Assembly: GCA_022072225.1 (NCBI GenBank)
Contig: JAJVIC010000009.1
Coordinates: 527,746-591,745, forward strand
Length of the DNA: 64,000 nt
Origin: Bacteroidia bacterium
Lineage (GTDB): Bacteria; Bacteroidota; Bacteroidia; SXHM01
Reading direction: 5' to 3'
The translations under genes were made by a program, and so were the position numbers. Within the stretch, counting starts at the first letter, position 1. Every line of letters begins with the position of its first letter. Shown here piece by piece: positions 26,231 through 35,477 of this stretch. The notes beneath the pieces were generated by a model. The model did not search any database. It saw nothing but the letters and a program-made list of their open reading frames with translations, and was not told the origin of the DNA.

Positions 26231-27588
26231 ACCTGAATTCTACCACGCACATTGCCCCGCTGGCGGTGTTTCGCGTTATCTTCGGGGGAATGATGTTTGC
26301 TTCTGTTATTCGTTTTTGGCTCAAAGGCTGGATTGAAACACAATACATAAACCCAAAATTATTTTTTCCTTTCTATGGTTTTGAATGGATTAAACCTTTA
26401 GGTGAAACCGGAATGTATCTTGTGTTTGCTGCAATGGCTATTGCTGCATTGTTCTTAATGCTGGGTTTGTTTTACAGAATTTCAGCTCCGGTATTTTTTA
26501 TACTCTTCACTTATGTTGAGCTGATTGACAAAAGCAATTACCTCAACCACTATTATTTTATCAGTATTGTTTCGCTGCTGCTTTGTTTTGTTCCTGCCAA
26601 CCGCTATTTTTCATTAGATGTTTTGCGCAAGCCGTCTCTGCTGGTTACACAAATTCCAAGTTGGATGGTTGATATTTTTAAATTGCAATTAGCTATAGTT
26701 TATTTTTTCGCTGGCATTGCCAAACTCAATTACGACTGGCTTTTCAGAGCTATGCCGCTTGTCATCTGGCTGCCTGCAAAATCAAACCTTCCCTTAGTGG
26801 GCGAGTTGCTGAATTACAAGTTAACTGCTTATGTGTTCAGTTGGTTTGGTGCTATTTACGATATTCTGATTCCGTTTTTTCTTTTCAACAAACGCACACA
26901 AAACATCGCCTACTTTTTTGTGATAGTGTTTCATGCTGCAACGGCAATCATTCTGCCTGTAATCGGCATGTTTCCTTACATTATGATTTTGGCCACTACT
27001 ATTTTCTTTTCTTCTGAATTTCATAAAAATCTTATCCGTAAAATTTCTTTCGGGAAGAAATACCTGTTCAATCACCGCGATGATATTACCTTTTCTTTTT
27101 CGCGACCTTTTGCTGGAAAACTTCTGCTTGGCTTGTTGTGTCTACACTTTACCGTTCAGGTATTGTTGCCGTTTCGTTATTTACTTTATCCCGGAAATCT
27201 TTTCTGGACTGAAGAAGGTTATCGATTTTCATGGCGCGTTATGCTGATGGAAAAAGGAGGCACAGTTTTTTTCTACGTTAAAGACCTGGCAACAGGCAAA
27301 GAAAGTGAAGTGGTAAATTCAATGTATCTCACCCGTCAGCAGGAAAAAATGCTCAGCACCCAGCCGGATATGATGTTGCAGTATGCACACTTTCTTGCAG
27401 CAGAGTATGGGAATAAGGGCTATGTAAATCCAGCGGTACGTGCAGAAAGTTATGTAACGCTCAATGGCAGTGGCAGCAAACCTTTTATTAATAGCTCAAT
27501 GGATCTGACAAAAGAGAAAGAAAGTTTCACCTCAAAAAACTGGATTCTTCCTTTTGAAGAGAAGGAGCTGAGTTACGCAGAAAGATGA
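26191..27588 (+). CDS. Full-length vitamin K-dependent gamma-carboxylase-like HTTM protein
   Basis: 465 residues from the ATG at 26191 (after AAAAGGAG), or 484 from 26134; both starts lie in or beside a palindromic repeat. Multi-pass membrane protein. It lines up by eye with human gamma-glutamyl carboxylase: DKSNYLNHYYF keeps His120 (human His160 context), IVYFFAGIAKLNYDW keeps Lys178 (human catalytic Lys218 context), FHAATAIILPVIGMFPYIMI matches the conserved FH...IGMF block, and the lumenal C-terminal region (GYRFSWRVMLMEK onward, MLQYAHFLAAEYG) is also present. Predicted to abstract a proton with reduced quinone and oxygen and perhaps carboxylate Glu, or to do related quinone chemistry. 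Overlaps the TonB receptor by 4 nt. Its role in this operon is unknown. Confidence 0.85.
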   Translation: MINFASLRLCGENYLNSTTHIAPLAVFRVIFGGMMFASVIRFWLKGWIETQYINPKLFFPFYGFEWIKPLGETGMYLVFAAMAIAALFLMLGLFYRISAPVFFILFTYVELIDKSNYLNHYYFISIVSLLLCFVPANRYFSLDVLRKPSLLVTQIPSWMVDIFKLQLAIVYFFAGIAKLNYDWLFRAMPLVIWLPAKSNLPLVGELLNYKLTAYVFSWFGAIYDILIPFFLFNKRTQNIAYFFVIVFHAATAIILPVIGMFPYIMILATTIFFSSEFHKNLIRKISFGKKYLFNHRDDITFSFSRPFAGKLLLGLLCLHFTVQVLLPFRYLLYPGNLFWTEEGYRFSWRVMLMEKGGTVFFYVKDLATGKESEVVNSMYLTRQQEKMLSTQPDMMLQYAHFLAAEYGNKGYVNPAVRAESYVTLNGSGSKPFINSSMDLTKEKESFTSKNWILPFEEKELSYAER

Positions 27589-30050
27589 AGTTGAACAGAT
27601 TTTTGTTTTTCCTAATTCTACATTTTGCATTCTGCATTCTGCATTCATTTGCACAGCCTGCACCATTGCCCGGTAACGAACTTGATTTAGCCGGCTCGGT
27701 TTATGGAATTATAACCGACAAACAAACAGGTGAACCTGTGTTTCTTGCTGAAGTATTATTGGATAATTCTTCACGCTCAGTTCGTACAGACGAGAATGGA
27801 AAATATCATCTCAGGCATTTGAGTTATGGCAGTCACAAGCTCATTTATTTTGCTTATGGCTACGAAAAAGTGGAGCAGTTTATTGATATTAAACACGAAA
27901 AGTTAGAAATCAACATAGCGTTGCAACCCTTGGTAATGGATTTAAAAGATGTGGTTGTGAAAGAAGAAAAAGACAATGACTTTGGTATTACACGTTTGAA
28001 ACCGGTTGACGGTATTGCAATTTATGCCGGAAAAAAATCGGAGGTTGTTATTATAGATGATGTGGCTGCCAACCTCGCCACCAATAACAGTCGTCAGGTT
28101 TTCGCAAAAGTAGCAGGACTTAATATCTGGGAAAGTGATGGTGCAGGTTTGCAGATTGGAATTGGCGGGCGCGGGTTAAGCCCTAACCGAACTTCTAATT
28201 TCAATACACGCCAGAATGGTTACGACATCAGCGCTGATGCGTTGGGTTATCCCGAAAGCTATTACTCACCGCCAACAGAAGCTTTGGAAAAAATAGAAGT
28301 GGTGCGTGGTGCAGCATCATTGCAATATGGAACGCAGTTTGGCGGCTTTATCAACTTTGTTTTTAAGAAACCAAATTCAGTTAAACCGCTTGAATTTATT
28401 TCTCGTCAAACCGCAGGCTCATTCGGTTTATTTAATTCATTTAACAGCATCAGCGGTACCCAAGGTAAACTTGCTTATTATGCCTACTACCAATTTAAGC
28501 GTGGTGATGGCTGGCGACCTAATTCTACATTTAACAATCATGCGGCACATGCTTCAGTTGCTTTTAAGGCTACTAAAAAATTGTCGATTACTCTGGAGCA
28601 CACATTTATGCACTACCTTGCACAGCAGCCCGGAGGATTGACCGATGTAGCATTTACGCAAGACCCGCGACAGTCTATTCGTGAACGAAATTGGTTTCGC
28701 GTAAACTGGAATTTAACGGCACTGATGGTAGATTATAAATTCAATGACCGGTTAAAACTTAATAGCCGTTTCTTTGGTTTGATTGCCGACCGTTCTGCGC
28801 TTGGTTTCTTGGGACTTATCAGTCGCGCTGATCCGATGGAAGAACGTGATTTGCTTTGGGATAAATACCGGAATTTTGGAAATGAAACCCGTATTATGTA
28901 CGGCTACAACTTGCTTGGAAACCACAGTACACTTCTTGCCGGTGTACGCTATTATCAGGGACATACCTACCGCAGACAAGGATTTGGAAACGATGGCAGC
29001 GAAGCAGATTTTTACTACGAGAATCCTGATAGTTTAGAATTTTCTGAATACACTTTTCCCAGCAGAAACGTTGCCGTCTTTGCTGAAAATATTTTTGCAA
29101 TTACCTCTAAATTCAGCGTTACGCCCGGTGTGCGCTATGAATATATCAGCACAGCATGTGATGGTTATTTTAACGTGGAATACGAAGACCTTGCAGGCAA
29201 TGTAATTTACAGAGAGCATAACATTGACAAAAGAAAAAATAACAGAAGTTTTGTTTTGCTTGGAATAGGTGCAAGCTATAAGCTTGCTCAAAATCTTGAA
29301 TTCTATGGAAATTTTTCACAGAACTACCGCGCCATTACATTCAGCGATATGCGAATTATTAATCCTAATTTTCGTGTTGACCCTAATTTGCAGGACGAAA
29401 AAGGATACAATACCGACCTTGGTGTTCGCGGAAACATAAACAGAATGTTAAACTTTGACCTAAGCGTGTTTATGATTTCTTACAACAACAGAATTGGTGC
29501 TGATTTGCGTTTGGACAGCAACACCTATGTTGTTTACCGCTATCGTACCAATATTGCAGACTCGCGCAATATTGGTGTTGAGTTTTTTGCCGAACTAGAC
29601 CTGATTAAACTCTTTTCAGCCACACAATCAAAATCAATTTTGTCGGTTTTTACCAATTGTTCGTTTATAGATGCGCGGTATTTTAACAGCAGTGAGGAGG
29701 CCTTTAATTACAGGAAAGTTGAGCTGGTTCCAATGTTTACCAATAAATCAGGTATTACTTTTAAACGTAAAAATTTTCAGGCTACCTGCCAATTTTCCTA
29801 TACAAGCCAACAGTTCAGCGATGCTACCAATGCTGAGTTCAGCCCAAATGGTGTTTACGGAATTATTCCTGCTTATTATGTAATGGATTTTTCGCTGAAT
29901 TATACTTGGAAATTGCTCAGTTTTTCAGGTGGTTTGAACAACATAACCAATAATAAATATTTTACCCGCAGAGCCGAAAGCTACCCAGGGCCCGGAATTA
30001 TTCCTTCCGATGGAAGAAGTTTCTATATTACAGTAGGCGTGAAGTTGTAA
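27585..30050 (+). CDS. TonB-dependent receptor of the HTTM operon
   Basis: 821 residues, ATGA overlap with the HTTM gene. Signal peptide about 1-23, coded by CATTCTG repeats (HFAFCILHSFAQ). CarboxypepD_reg-like domain about 35-120 (SVYGIITDKQTGEPVFLAEVLLDNSS), plug with FAKVAGLNIWESDGAGLQIGIGGRGLSPNRTSNFNTRQNGYDI and EVVRGAASLQYGTQFGGFINF (like FecA-type ferric siderophore receptors), then a barrel ending FYITVGVKL. Likely imports a ferric chelate or other metal ligand together with the two lipoproteins upstream. Confidence 0.9.
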   Translation: MKLNRFLFFLILHFAFCILHSFAQPAPLPGNELDLAGSVYGIITDKQTGEPVFLAEVLLDNSSRSVRTDENGKYHLRHLSYGSHKLIYFAYGYEKVEQFIDIKHEKLEINIALQPLVMDLKDVVVKEEKDNDFGITRLKPVDGIAIYAGKKSEVVIIDDVAANLATNNSRQVFAKVAGLNIWESDGAGLQIGIGGRGLSPNRTSNFNTRQNGYDISADALGYPESYYSPPTEALEKIEVVRGAASLQYGTQFGGFINFVFKKPNSVKPLEFISRQTAGSFGLFNSFNSISGTQGKLAYYAYYQFKRGDGWRPNSTFNNHAAHASVAFKATKKLSITLEHTFMHYLAQQPGGLTDVAFTQDPRQSIRERNWFRVNWNLTALMVDYKFNDRLKLNSRFFGLIADRSALGFLGLISRADPMEERDLLWDKYRNFGNETRIMYGYNLLGNHSTLLAGVRYYQGHTYRRQGFGNDGSEADFYYENPDSLEFSEYTFPSRNVAVFAENIFAITSKFSVTPGVRYEYISTACDGYFNVEYEDLAGNVIYREHNIDKRKNNRSFVLLGIGASYKLAQNLEFYGNFSQNYRAITFSDMRIINPNFRVDPNLQDEKGYNTDLGVRGNINRMLNFDLSVFMISYNNRIGADLRLDSNTYVVYRYRTNIADSRNIGVEFFAELDLIKLFSATQSKSILSVFTNCSFIDARYFNSSEEAFNYRKVELVPMFTNKSGITFKRKNFQATCQFSYTSQQFSDATNAEFSPNGVYGIIPAYYVMDFSLNYTWKLLSFSGGLNNITNNKYFTRRAESYPGPGIIPSDGRSFYITVGVKL

Positions 30051-30074
30051 ATTCGCGCCTCGATATTTAATAAT

Positions 30075-30497
30075 ATGATTCATTCTTTTAAACACAAAGC
30101 CGAAATTCAAATCCGCTTTTGCGATACCGATGCGCTCGGACACGTAAACAATTCAAATTACCTCTCATACATGGAACTTGCCCGTATCAGCTATATTGAC
30201 AAGGTATTTGGCAATACCATCAATTGGGCGGCAGATGGAGTTATTTTGGCAAAGGCAGTTGTAGATTTTAAACTTCCGGTAATGCTTCACGACAAACTTT
30301 TTGTTTACATCCGTACTTCGCGTTTGGGTACAAAAAGTTTTGACATCGAATATCTTTTTGTGCGTGAAGTAAACGGAAAAGATGAAGTAGTTTCTACCGG
30401 GTCTACAGTAATGGTTGCATATAATTATGCAACCAACAAAACCATTGAAATTTTACCCGAGTGGCGAAAGAAAATTGAAGAGTTTGAACAATTTTAA
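30075..30497 (+). CDS. Acyl-CoA thioesterase, YbgC/4HBT hot-dog family
   Basis: 140 residues, one hot-dog domain. AEIQIRFCDTDALGHVNNSNYLSYMELARISYIDKVFG carries the family Asp (D in DTDALGHVNN) used for thioester hydrolysis. Cytoplasmic. It is 24 nt after the TonB receptor and may be a last, loosely linked operon member. Its last 4 nt overlap the convergent porin gene. Confidence 0.9.
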   Translation: MIHSFKHKAEIQIRFCDTDALGHVNNSNYLSYMELARISYIDKVFGNTINWAADGVILAKAVVDFKLPVMLHDKLFVYIRTSRLGTKSFDIEYLFVREVNGKDEVVSTGSTVMVAYNYATNKTIEILPEWRKKIEEFEQF

Positions 30498-31948
30498 TAC
30501 CTAAATCCAACGGTAAGCATAAAACTTCCTGCTATATTATTGACTTCGCTTGATGCTGCAGTTGTTTCGTTCAATACATACAGATTATATCTGTTTTTCT
30601 GCGAAAAATTCAGCAAGTAGGCTGCATCCATAAAAAAACCTTTTGTGCGCAATCCTGCACCGATTGAAGCGGTTGAGTTATCAATCTTGAATGCCTTGGA
30701 ATAGGGGCTTCCAAAGATTGAGTAACCTGCCCGCGCACTGAATATTTTATATCTCCACTCCGTTCCTATGCGAATATTCCCGGTGCCGTGGTAATTGTTG
30801 TTTACGTTTTTATTCTCAGTTGAAAAATTGTAGCTCGAAGAGTTTAGTTTGGCAGTTGAATAATTCACATATTCATAATCGGCACTGATTAAACCGGCTT
30901 TACCAATAATGAAACCAACACTTCCAATTGCTTTTAACGGTGTGGTAAGTGTGTATTGAAAAGTTCCGGTAGGCGATTCAGCGAAAAAATCCTGATTATA
31001 AATAGTTGAATTCATACTTGAAATCCAGTTGTCGGTAAGCCTCAAATAAGTTGGTGTATGAAATGCCGCTCCAATACGAACCCAGTCTGCTATTCTGTAG
31101 ATAACACCTAACTTGAGATTAAAGCCGTTACCGGAAGTTTTCAACGTTTCCGTATATTTCATGGAAGTAAATTGTTGAATGGTATCTAAATCATCAATTT
31201 CTTCATACACTTTTTCATGTGTATAGCGTACGTTAGGTATTCCTATAGTAGCTCCAAGATAAAGTCGGTTACTGTAATTTGCACCGAATGAAAATACCGT
31301 TTCGCCCAACGAGCCGCGTGTTGTTGCCTGTAATTTTTGTATCTGACCATAATTACCCATTGGTGTGTTGTAAACACTTGTGGCTCCTGAAGCAGTATCT
31401 ATAATGTAGGTGTACCAGGCAAGGTTTGCATCAAATGGATTCGTGTTTTGTAAATCATCGTAATGGGTTCCGTATGCCTGACTTGCAAAGGCATCGGCAA
31501 TCGAGTGCTCAAAATTCCGGCCTTCAATACTTACTCTGTTTTGAAAACTGTTCAGTCGATTGTAGCCAATACCAAAATTGAAGTTCAGCCAGCCATAGGT
31601 GCTGCCCTCTTTGTTACGAACTCTTGTAAAAACAGCACCTAAATTCCCGAAATTGAAATTGAGTTTATTGTCTTTGGTACGTGTTCCAATATAATCTGAG
31701 GTTGATGTTGAGTTGTAAATGGAAGGCGTAAATGATAGTTCGCTGCTGCGGTAAAAAGCTATTCCGGCAGGGTTAAAACTTAATGTTGTAAAATCACCGC
31801 CCAATGCTCCAAAAGCCCCGCCAAGTGCTGCAAAACGCGCTGTTCCTGTTGGCGAAGTTTGTGAGTAACGCAAAGCATCTGTTTCATTCTGAGCGGTTGC
31901 TGTTAAACTGATTAATGCCAGTATTCCGCTTGCTATTTTCGTTTTCAT
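30494..31948 (-). CDS. FadL/OmpP1-like outer-membrane porin
   Basis: 484 residues. Signal peptide about 1-19 (LTATAQ). The N-terminal hatch motif is typical: DALRYSQTSPTGTARFAALGGAFGALGGDFTTLSFNPAGIAFYRSSELSFTPS. A 14-strand barrel follows, ending GSFMLTVGFRY. Relatives move hydrophobic compounds such as long-chain fatty acids. Convergent with the thioesterase with a 4-nt overlap, and 31 nt from the prion-like lipoprotein gene upstream, so the two minus-strand genes are probably co-transcribed. Confidence 0.85.
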   Translation of the reverse strand: MKTKIASGILALISLTATAQNETDALRYSQTSPTGTARFAALGGAFGALGGDFTTLSFNPAGIAFYRSSELSFTPSIYNSTSTSDYIGTRTKDNKLNFNFGNLGAVFTRVRNKEGSTYGWLNFNFGIGYNRLNSFQNRVSIEGRNFEHSIADAFASQAYGTHYDDLQNTNPFDANLAWYTYIIDTASGATSVYNTPMGNYGQIQKLQATTRGSLGETVFSFGANYSNRLYLGATIGIPNVRYTHEKVYEEIDDLDTIQQFTSMKYTETLKTSGNGFNLKLGVIYRIADWVRIGAAFHTPTYLRLTDNWISSMNSTIYNQDFFAESPTGTFQYTLTTPLKAIGSVGFIIGKAGLISADYEYVNYSTAKLNSSSYNFSTENKNVNNNYHGTGNIRIGTEWRYKIFSARAGYSIFGSPYSKAFKIDNSTASIGAGLRTKGFFMDAAYLLNFSQKNRYNLYVLNETTAASSEVNNIAGSFMLTVGFRY

Positions 31949-31979
31949 AGTTGTTCTTCTGAAATTTTATTTCAAAAAA

Positions 31980-33629
31980 TTAGCGTGGACCTTTACTGTT
32001 GCTTCCAGAGTTTCCGCTTCTGCTGTTTGAGTTTCCAATGTTGAAATTGCCTCCGCTGTTTCTACTTCCGTTATCAAAGCTCCCTCTGTCAAAACCTTTG
32101 TTATTATTGTTGTTTTGGTTGAAGTTTTGACGTTCATTTTGTTGCGGTTTATACTCGTTGCTGCGGTTGTTATTAGGCTTTTGTTGTTGTTCGTATTGTG
32201 GCTTTGAAATGTTGTTGTTCTGACGCTGGTTATTATACTGGTTGTAGTCATAATTCCTTTGCGGTTGTGTGTTTTGCTGGTACCCGTTATTTCTGTTATA
32301 TTGATTTTGTTGATATCCATTATTGTTTTGGCGTTGGTAATAATCCTGTTGAGGTTTTGTTCTTTCAGGAGTTACATATTGTTCAGGTCTTGCCTGTTGT
32401 GTTTGGTTATGCACAGGTCGGCTTGATTCGGGACGGGTATAAACTCCCTGTTGTTGCTGAGTTGTGTTCTGAGGCCTGCTGTATTTATCAGCATTGTTAT
32501 CAGGTTTAGCATACTCCGTTTGTTTGGGCAGTTCCTTGCTTTGTTGTGTTGTACCGTTTATATTGTTTTCTTTTGTAAAGCGGTCAGCACCATTTTGCTG
32601 AATCTCTTTAGTTCCCTGTGATGGTTGCTCTTTACCAATAGTGGTAGTTGTAGTATTCTTTATTTCCTTGGTGTTCTGATTGTAAACAGGATCTTTTACC
32701 TTGGTAGCATTCTCTTTGCCAATGTTAAAGCCGTCTATATTAGGCTTGCTGGTTTCTTTCATGTAGTTTACAGCATTTAGTTTGCTTCCTGTAACCGTTC
32801 CTTGTGTAACAGATGATAAATATTGCTCTTTGAAAGAAGTTTTTCCGGCATAGCCGCTGCCCGCCTGATTTACATTGCGATGGCCATAATAGAAGTTACT
32901 GTTGTTGTCAAACGTATTGTAGTAGTTGTTAAAATATCCGTTGTTGTAGCCATTCCAATAGCCATTGTTATAGCCATCCCAGTAACCGTTGTTGTAGCCG
33001 TTCCAGTAACCATTGTTGTAGCCCCATCCATAGTTATTGTAAGGGTATCCATACCAATTGTTGTAGCAGTTAAAACCGTTGTAACCGTAGTAAGGTGATC
33101 CCCAGCCGCCATAACCATATGGGTAACATCCCCAACCATAGCTGAAAGTTATGGAAGGTGTCCACCAGCTGTAAGTTGAATAAATGCTGGTTCCGTAAAA
33201 ATAGGGGTCGTAGTTATAGTAGTATGTGTTAGTATAGTAGTTATTGTAGTAACCAAAGCCATAAGAAGGGTTTTGGAATCTTCTTATGCGTGCTGCATAA
33301 CTGTAATCATAATAATCGTCATACACAAATTGGTTGTTGTTTCCATAATAATTGTTGGTAACATAGGTATTACCGGTTGTGCTATCGGTATATTGTTGTG
33401 TGGTTGAATTGTTGTTGTATCCGTTCGGGTCATAATAATCATCGTTCTGCTGATTATATCCTTGCCCTTGAGTATTTTGTTGCGAGGTGTAATTATCAGG
33501 ATTGGTTTGATAAGCCTGATTTGCCGGTGTGTAAACATCGTCATCACTGTAGGCGCCTGAATAGTAACTTGATTTACAACCTGCAATGGTAATCAGTGTT
33601 GCTGCAAAAAGTATTGAAATATTTTTCAT
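31980..33629 (-). CDS. Asn/Gln/Tyr-rich prion-like lipoprotein
   Basis: 549 residues from the ATG at 33629, which has the strongest Shine-Dalgarno in the window (AAGGAGGAAG) and a proper lipobox (MKNISILFAATLITIAGC, Cys18). Composition is extreme: the first half is Tyr/Asn/Gly-rich, with five tandem GYNNGYWN-like octads (coded at about 32925-33015); the second half is Gln/Asn/Pro-rich, then Asn/Gly/Ser at the end. No catalytic domain. Such low-complexity, prion-like composition suggests self-association or a cell-surface/matrix role. It shares the strand with the FadL-like gene downstream. Confidence 0.8.
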   Translation of the reverse strand: MKNISILFAATLITIAGCKSSYYSGAYSDDDVYTPANQAYQTNPDNYTSQQNTQGQGYNQQNDDYYDPNGYNNNSTTQQYTDSTTGNTYVTNNYYGNNNQFVYDDYYDYSYAARIRRFQNPSYGFGYYNNYYTNTYYYNYDPYFYGTSIYSTYSWWTPSITFSYGWGCYPYGYGGWGSPYYGYNGFNCYNNWYGYPYNNYGWGYNNGYWNGYNNGYWDGYNNGYWNGYNNGYFNNYYNTFDNNSNFYYGHRNVNQAGSGYAGKTSFKEQYLSSVTQGTVTGSKLNAVNYMKETSKPNIDGFNIGKENATKVKDPVYNQNTKEIKNTTTTTIGKEQPSQGTKEIQQNGADRFTKENNINGTTQQSKELPKQTEYAKPDNNADKYSRPQNTTQQQQGVYTRPESSRPVHNQTQQARPEQYVTPERTKPQQDYYQRQNNNGYQQNQYNRNNGYQQNTQPQRNYDYNQYNNQRQNNNISKPQYEQQQKPNNNRSNEYKPQQNERQNFNQNNNNNKGFDRGSFDNGSRNSGGNFNIGNSNSRSGNSGSNSKGPR

Positions 33630-33689
33630 AGTTCTTCCTCCTTGAAATTTTGTAGTAGTAGATGTGTTCATGTCAGCAGTATTTAATTT

Positions 33690-33697
33690 TAACTTTG
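33690..33697 (+). promoter_or_regulatory. -7 element of proS
   Basis: TAACTTTG fits TAnnTTTG, 53 nt upstream of the proS ATG at 33750. The region is divergent: minus-strand TAAATTTG (33712-33705) could serve the lipoprotein gene. Confidence 0.45.
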
Positions 33698-33704
33698 CGG
33701 GTAT

Positions 33705-33733
33705 CAAATTTAACCCCGCAACAAATTTACAAA
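33705..33733 (-). promoter_or_regulatory. Possible promoter of the prion-like lipoprotein gene
   Basis: Minus-strand TTTG (33733-33730), 17-nt spacer, TAAATTTG (33712-33705), 76 nt upstream of the ATG at 33629. Confidence 0.4.
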
Positions 33734-33749
33734 GACCATACCAAGATTT

Positions 33750-35225
33750 ATGAGCAAAGATTTTGCAACCCGAGAAGAGAATTATTCCAAGTGGTACAAC
33801 GATATAGTAACAAAAGCTGACTTAGCCGAAAACTCCGCAGTGCGCGGCTGCATGGTAATTAAACCTTATGGCTACAGCATTTGGGAAAAGATGCAGGCAA
33901 CGTTAGACAAAATGTTTAAAGACACCGGACACGAAAACGCCTATTTCCCGTTGTTTATTCCTAAGTCTTTTTTCTCAAAAGAAGCCAGTCACGTTGAAGG
34001 TTTTGCAAAGGAATGTGCAGTTGTAACGCATTATCGCTTAAAAAATTCGCCTGATGGCAAAGGAATCATTGTGGATGAAGATGCCAAACTGGAAGAAGAA
34101 CTGATTGTTCGCCCAACTTCCGAAACCATTATCTGGGACACCTACCGCAACTGGATTCAATCCTATCGCGATTTGCCTTTGCTGATTAACCAATGGGCAA
34201 ACGTAGTGCGCTGGGAAATGCGTACCCGCTTGTTCTTGCGCACTGCCGAATTTCTCTGGCAGGAAGGACATACAGCACATGCAACCCAACAAGAAGCTAT
34301 TGAAGAAGCCGAAAAAATGCTGAATGTGTATGCCGATTTCGCAGAAAATTTTCTGGCTATTCCGGTTTTGAAGGGTGTGAAATCAGAGAATGAACGTTTT
34401 GCAGGAGCAGTAGAAACCTATTGTATTGAAGCATTGATGCAGGACGGAAAAGCCTTGCAGGCAGGAACTTCACATTTTCTCGGACAAAATTTTGCGAAAG
34501 CATTTGATGTAAAATTTACTGGAAAAGACGGCAAACAGGAATATGTTTGGGCTACTTCGTGGGGTGTTTCAACGCGACTGATGGGAGCATTGATTATGGC
34601 ACATTCCGATGATAATGGCTTGGTTTTACCTCCAAAACTCGCGCCTCATCAGGTGGTGATTGTACCGATTTACAAAACCGATGAAGAATTTGCACGATTA
34701 AACGAGAAAGCTGCTGAAATTAAAAAATCACTGGAAGCGCTTAATATTCGTGTGAAATACGATAACCGTGATACCCACAAACCCGGATGGAAATTTGCCG
34801 AGTATGAATTTAAAGGTGTGCCTGTTCGTATCGCTATTGGTCCGCGCGACTTGGAAAACGGAACGGTTGAAGTTGCAAGGCGTGACACTAAAGAAAAAGC
34901 AAGCTATCAGCAAATTGATTTGGCTCATAAAATTGAGCATTTGCTGGGACAAATTCAGAGCAATCTTTACCAAAAAGCACTTTCGTTCCGCGAACAAAAC
35001 ACCACTAATGTTGATACCTGGGATGAGTTTGTAAACCAGATTGAAGGCAAAGGAGGCTTTGTTTATGCACACTGGGACGGAACAAAGGAAACCGAAGAAA
35101 AAATTAAAGAATTAACCAAAGCAACCATTCGCTGTATTCCGCTAAACAACAAAAAGGAAGAAGGTAAATGTGTGCTTACCGGAAAACCTTCAACCCAGCG
35201 AGTGGTGTTTGCGAGGGCTTATTAA
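33750..35225 (+). CDS. proS: Prolyl-tRNA synthetase, ProS type 3
   Basis: 491 residues, the short archaeal/eukaryotic-like form without the bacterial editing insertion. Class II core motifs are visible: motif 2 in [26 protein letters not shown] (about 153-178) and motif 3 in [28 protein letters not shown] (about 273-300), then the anticodon-binding domain ([17 protein letters not shown]) and the C-terminal zinc-like/prokaryote-like domain ending in Tyr (VFARAY). Charges tRNA-Pro. Stand-alone gene before tRNA-Glu. Confidence 0.97.
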   Translation: MSKDFATREENYSKWYNDIVTKADLAENSAVRGCMVIKPYGYSIWEKMQATLDKMFKDTGHENAYFPLFIPKSFFSKEASHVEGFAKECAVVTHYRLKNSPDGKGIIVDEDAKLEEELIVRPTSETIIWDTYRNWIQSYRDLPLLINQWANVVRWEMRTRLFLRTAEFLWQEGHTAHATQQEAIEEAEKMLNVYADFAENFLAIPVLKGVKSENERFAGAVETYCIEALMQDGKALQAGTSHFLGQNFAKAFDVKFTGKDGKQEYVWATSWGVSTRLMGALIMAHSDDNGLVLPPKLAPHQVVIVPIYKTDEEFARLNEKAAEIKKSLEALNIRVKYDNRDTHKPGWKFAEYEFKGVPVRIAIGPRDLENGTVEVARRDTKEKASYQQIDLAHKIEHLLGQIQSNLYQKALSFREQNTTNVDTWDEFVNQIEGKGGFVYAHWDGTKETEEKIKELTKATIRCIPLNNKKEEGKCVLTGKPSTQRVVFARAY

Positions 35226-35264
35226 TAAGCTAAACAGGCTTAAAGTGGTATTTTTAAAATAATT

Positions 35265-35295
35265 TTTGCAAAAACCCTTTTTACTGTTACATTTG
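35265..35295 (+). promoter_or_regulatory. Promoter of tRNA-Glu
   Basis: TTTG (35265-35268), 19-nt spacer, TACATTTG (35288-35295): an excellent Bacteroidota promoter 43 nt before the tRNA. Confidence 0.65.
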
Positions 35296-35337
35296 CGCTC
35301 CTTTTTCGGAAAAAAAGAAAAGTTCTTTATCAAATTT

Positions 35338-35409
35338 GGCCCGTTCGTCTAGGGGTTAGGACGTCAGGTTTTCATCCTGGTAACAGGGGTTCGATTCCCC
35401 TACGGGCTA
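35338..35409 (+). tRNA. tRNA-Glu (anticodon TTC)
   Basis: Complete cloverleaf: acceptor GGCCCGT / ACGGGCT (one G-U at the end), anticodon stem TCAGG / CCTGG with loop TTTTCAT (anticodon TTC), T arm AGGGG-TTCGATT-CCCCT, discriminator A at 35409. The 3' CCA is not encoded. Similar by eye to Escherichia coli tRNA-Glu. Confidence 0.95.
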
Positions 35410-35415
35410 CATAAC

Positions 35416-35459
35416 TAAAGCCTGAAATTATTGTTAATCAATAGTTTCAGGCTTTTTTA
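35416..35459. terminator. Terminator after tRNA-Glu, shared with aroA
   Basis: TAAAGCCTGAAA pairs with TTTCAGGCTTTTTTA (with an inner TATTG/CAATA stem). The 3' T run on the plus strand ends the tRNA transcript; the A run in front gives a T run on the minus strand, serving aroA, whose stop is at 35478. Confidence 0.75.
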
Positions 35460-35477
35460 GTTGTTGGGAGTAACCGT

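Noticed and set aside
32823-33139. Frames on both strands rich in Val/Ile or Thr/Met
   Set aside because: They are products of the repetitive GTTGTAGCC-type DNA that encodes the Asn/Tyr repeats of the lipoprotein.
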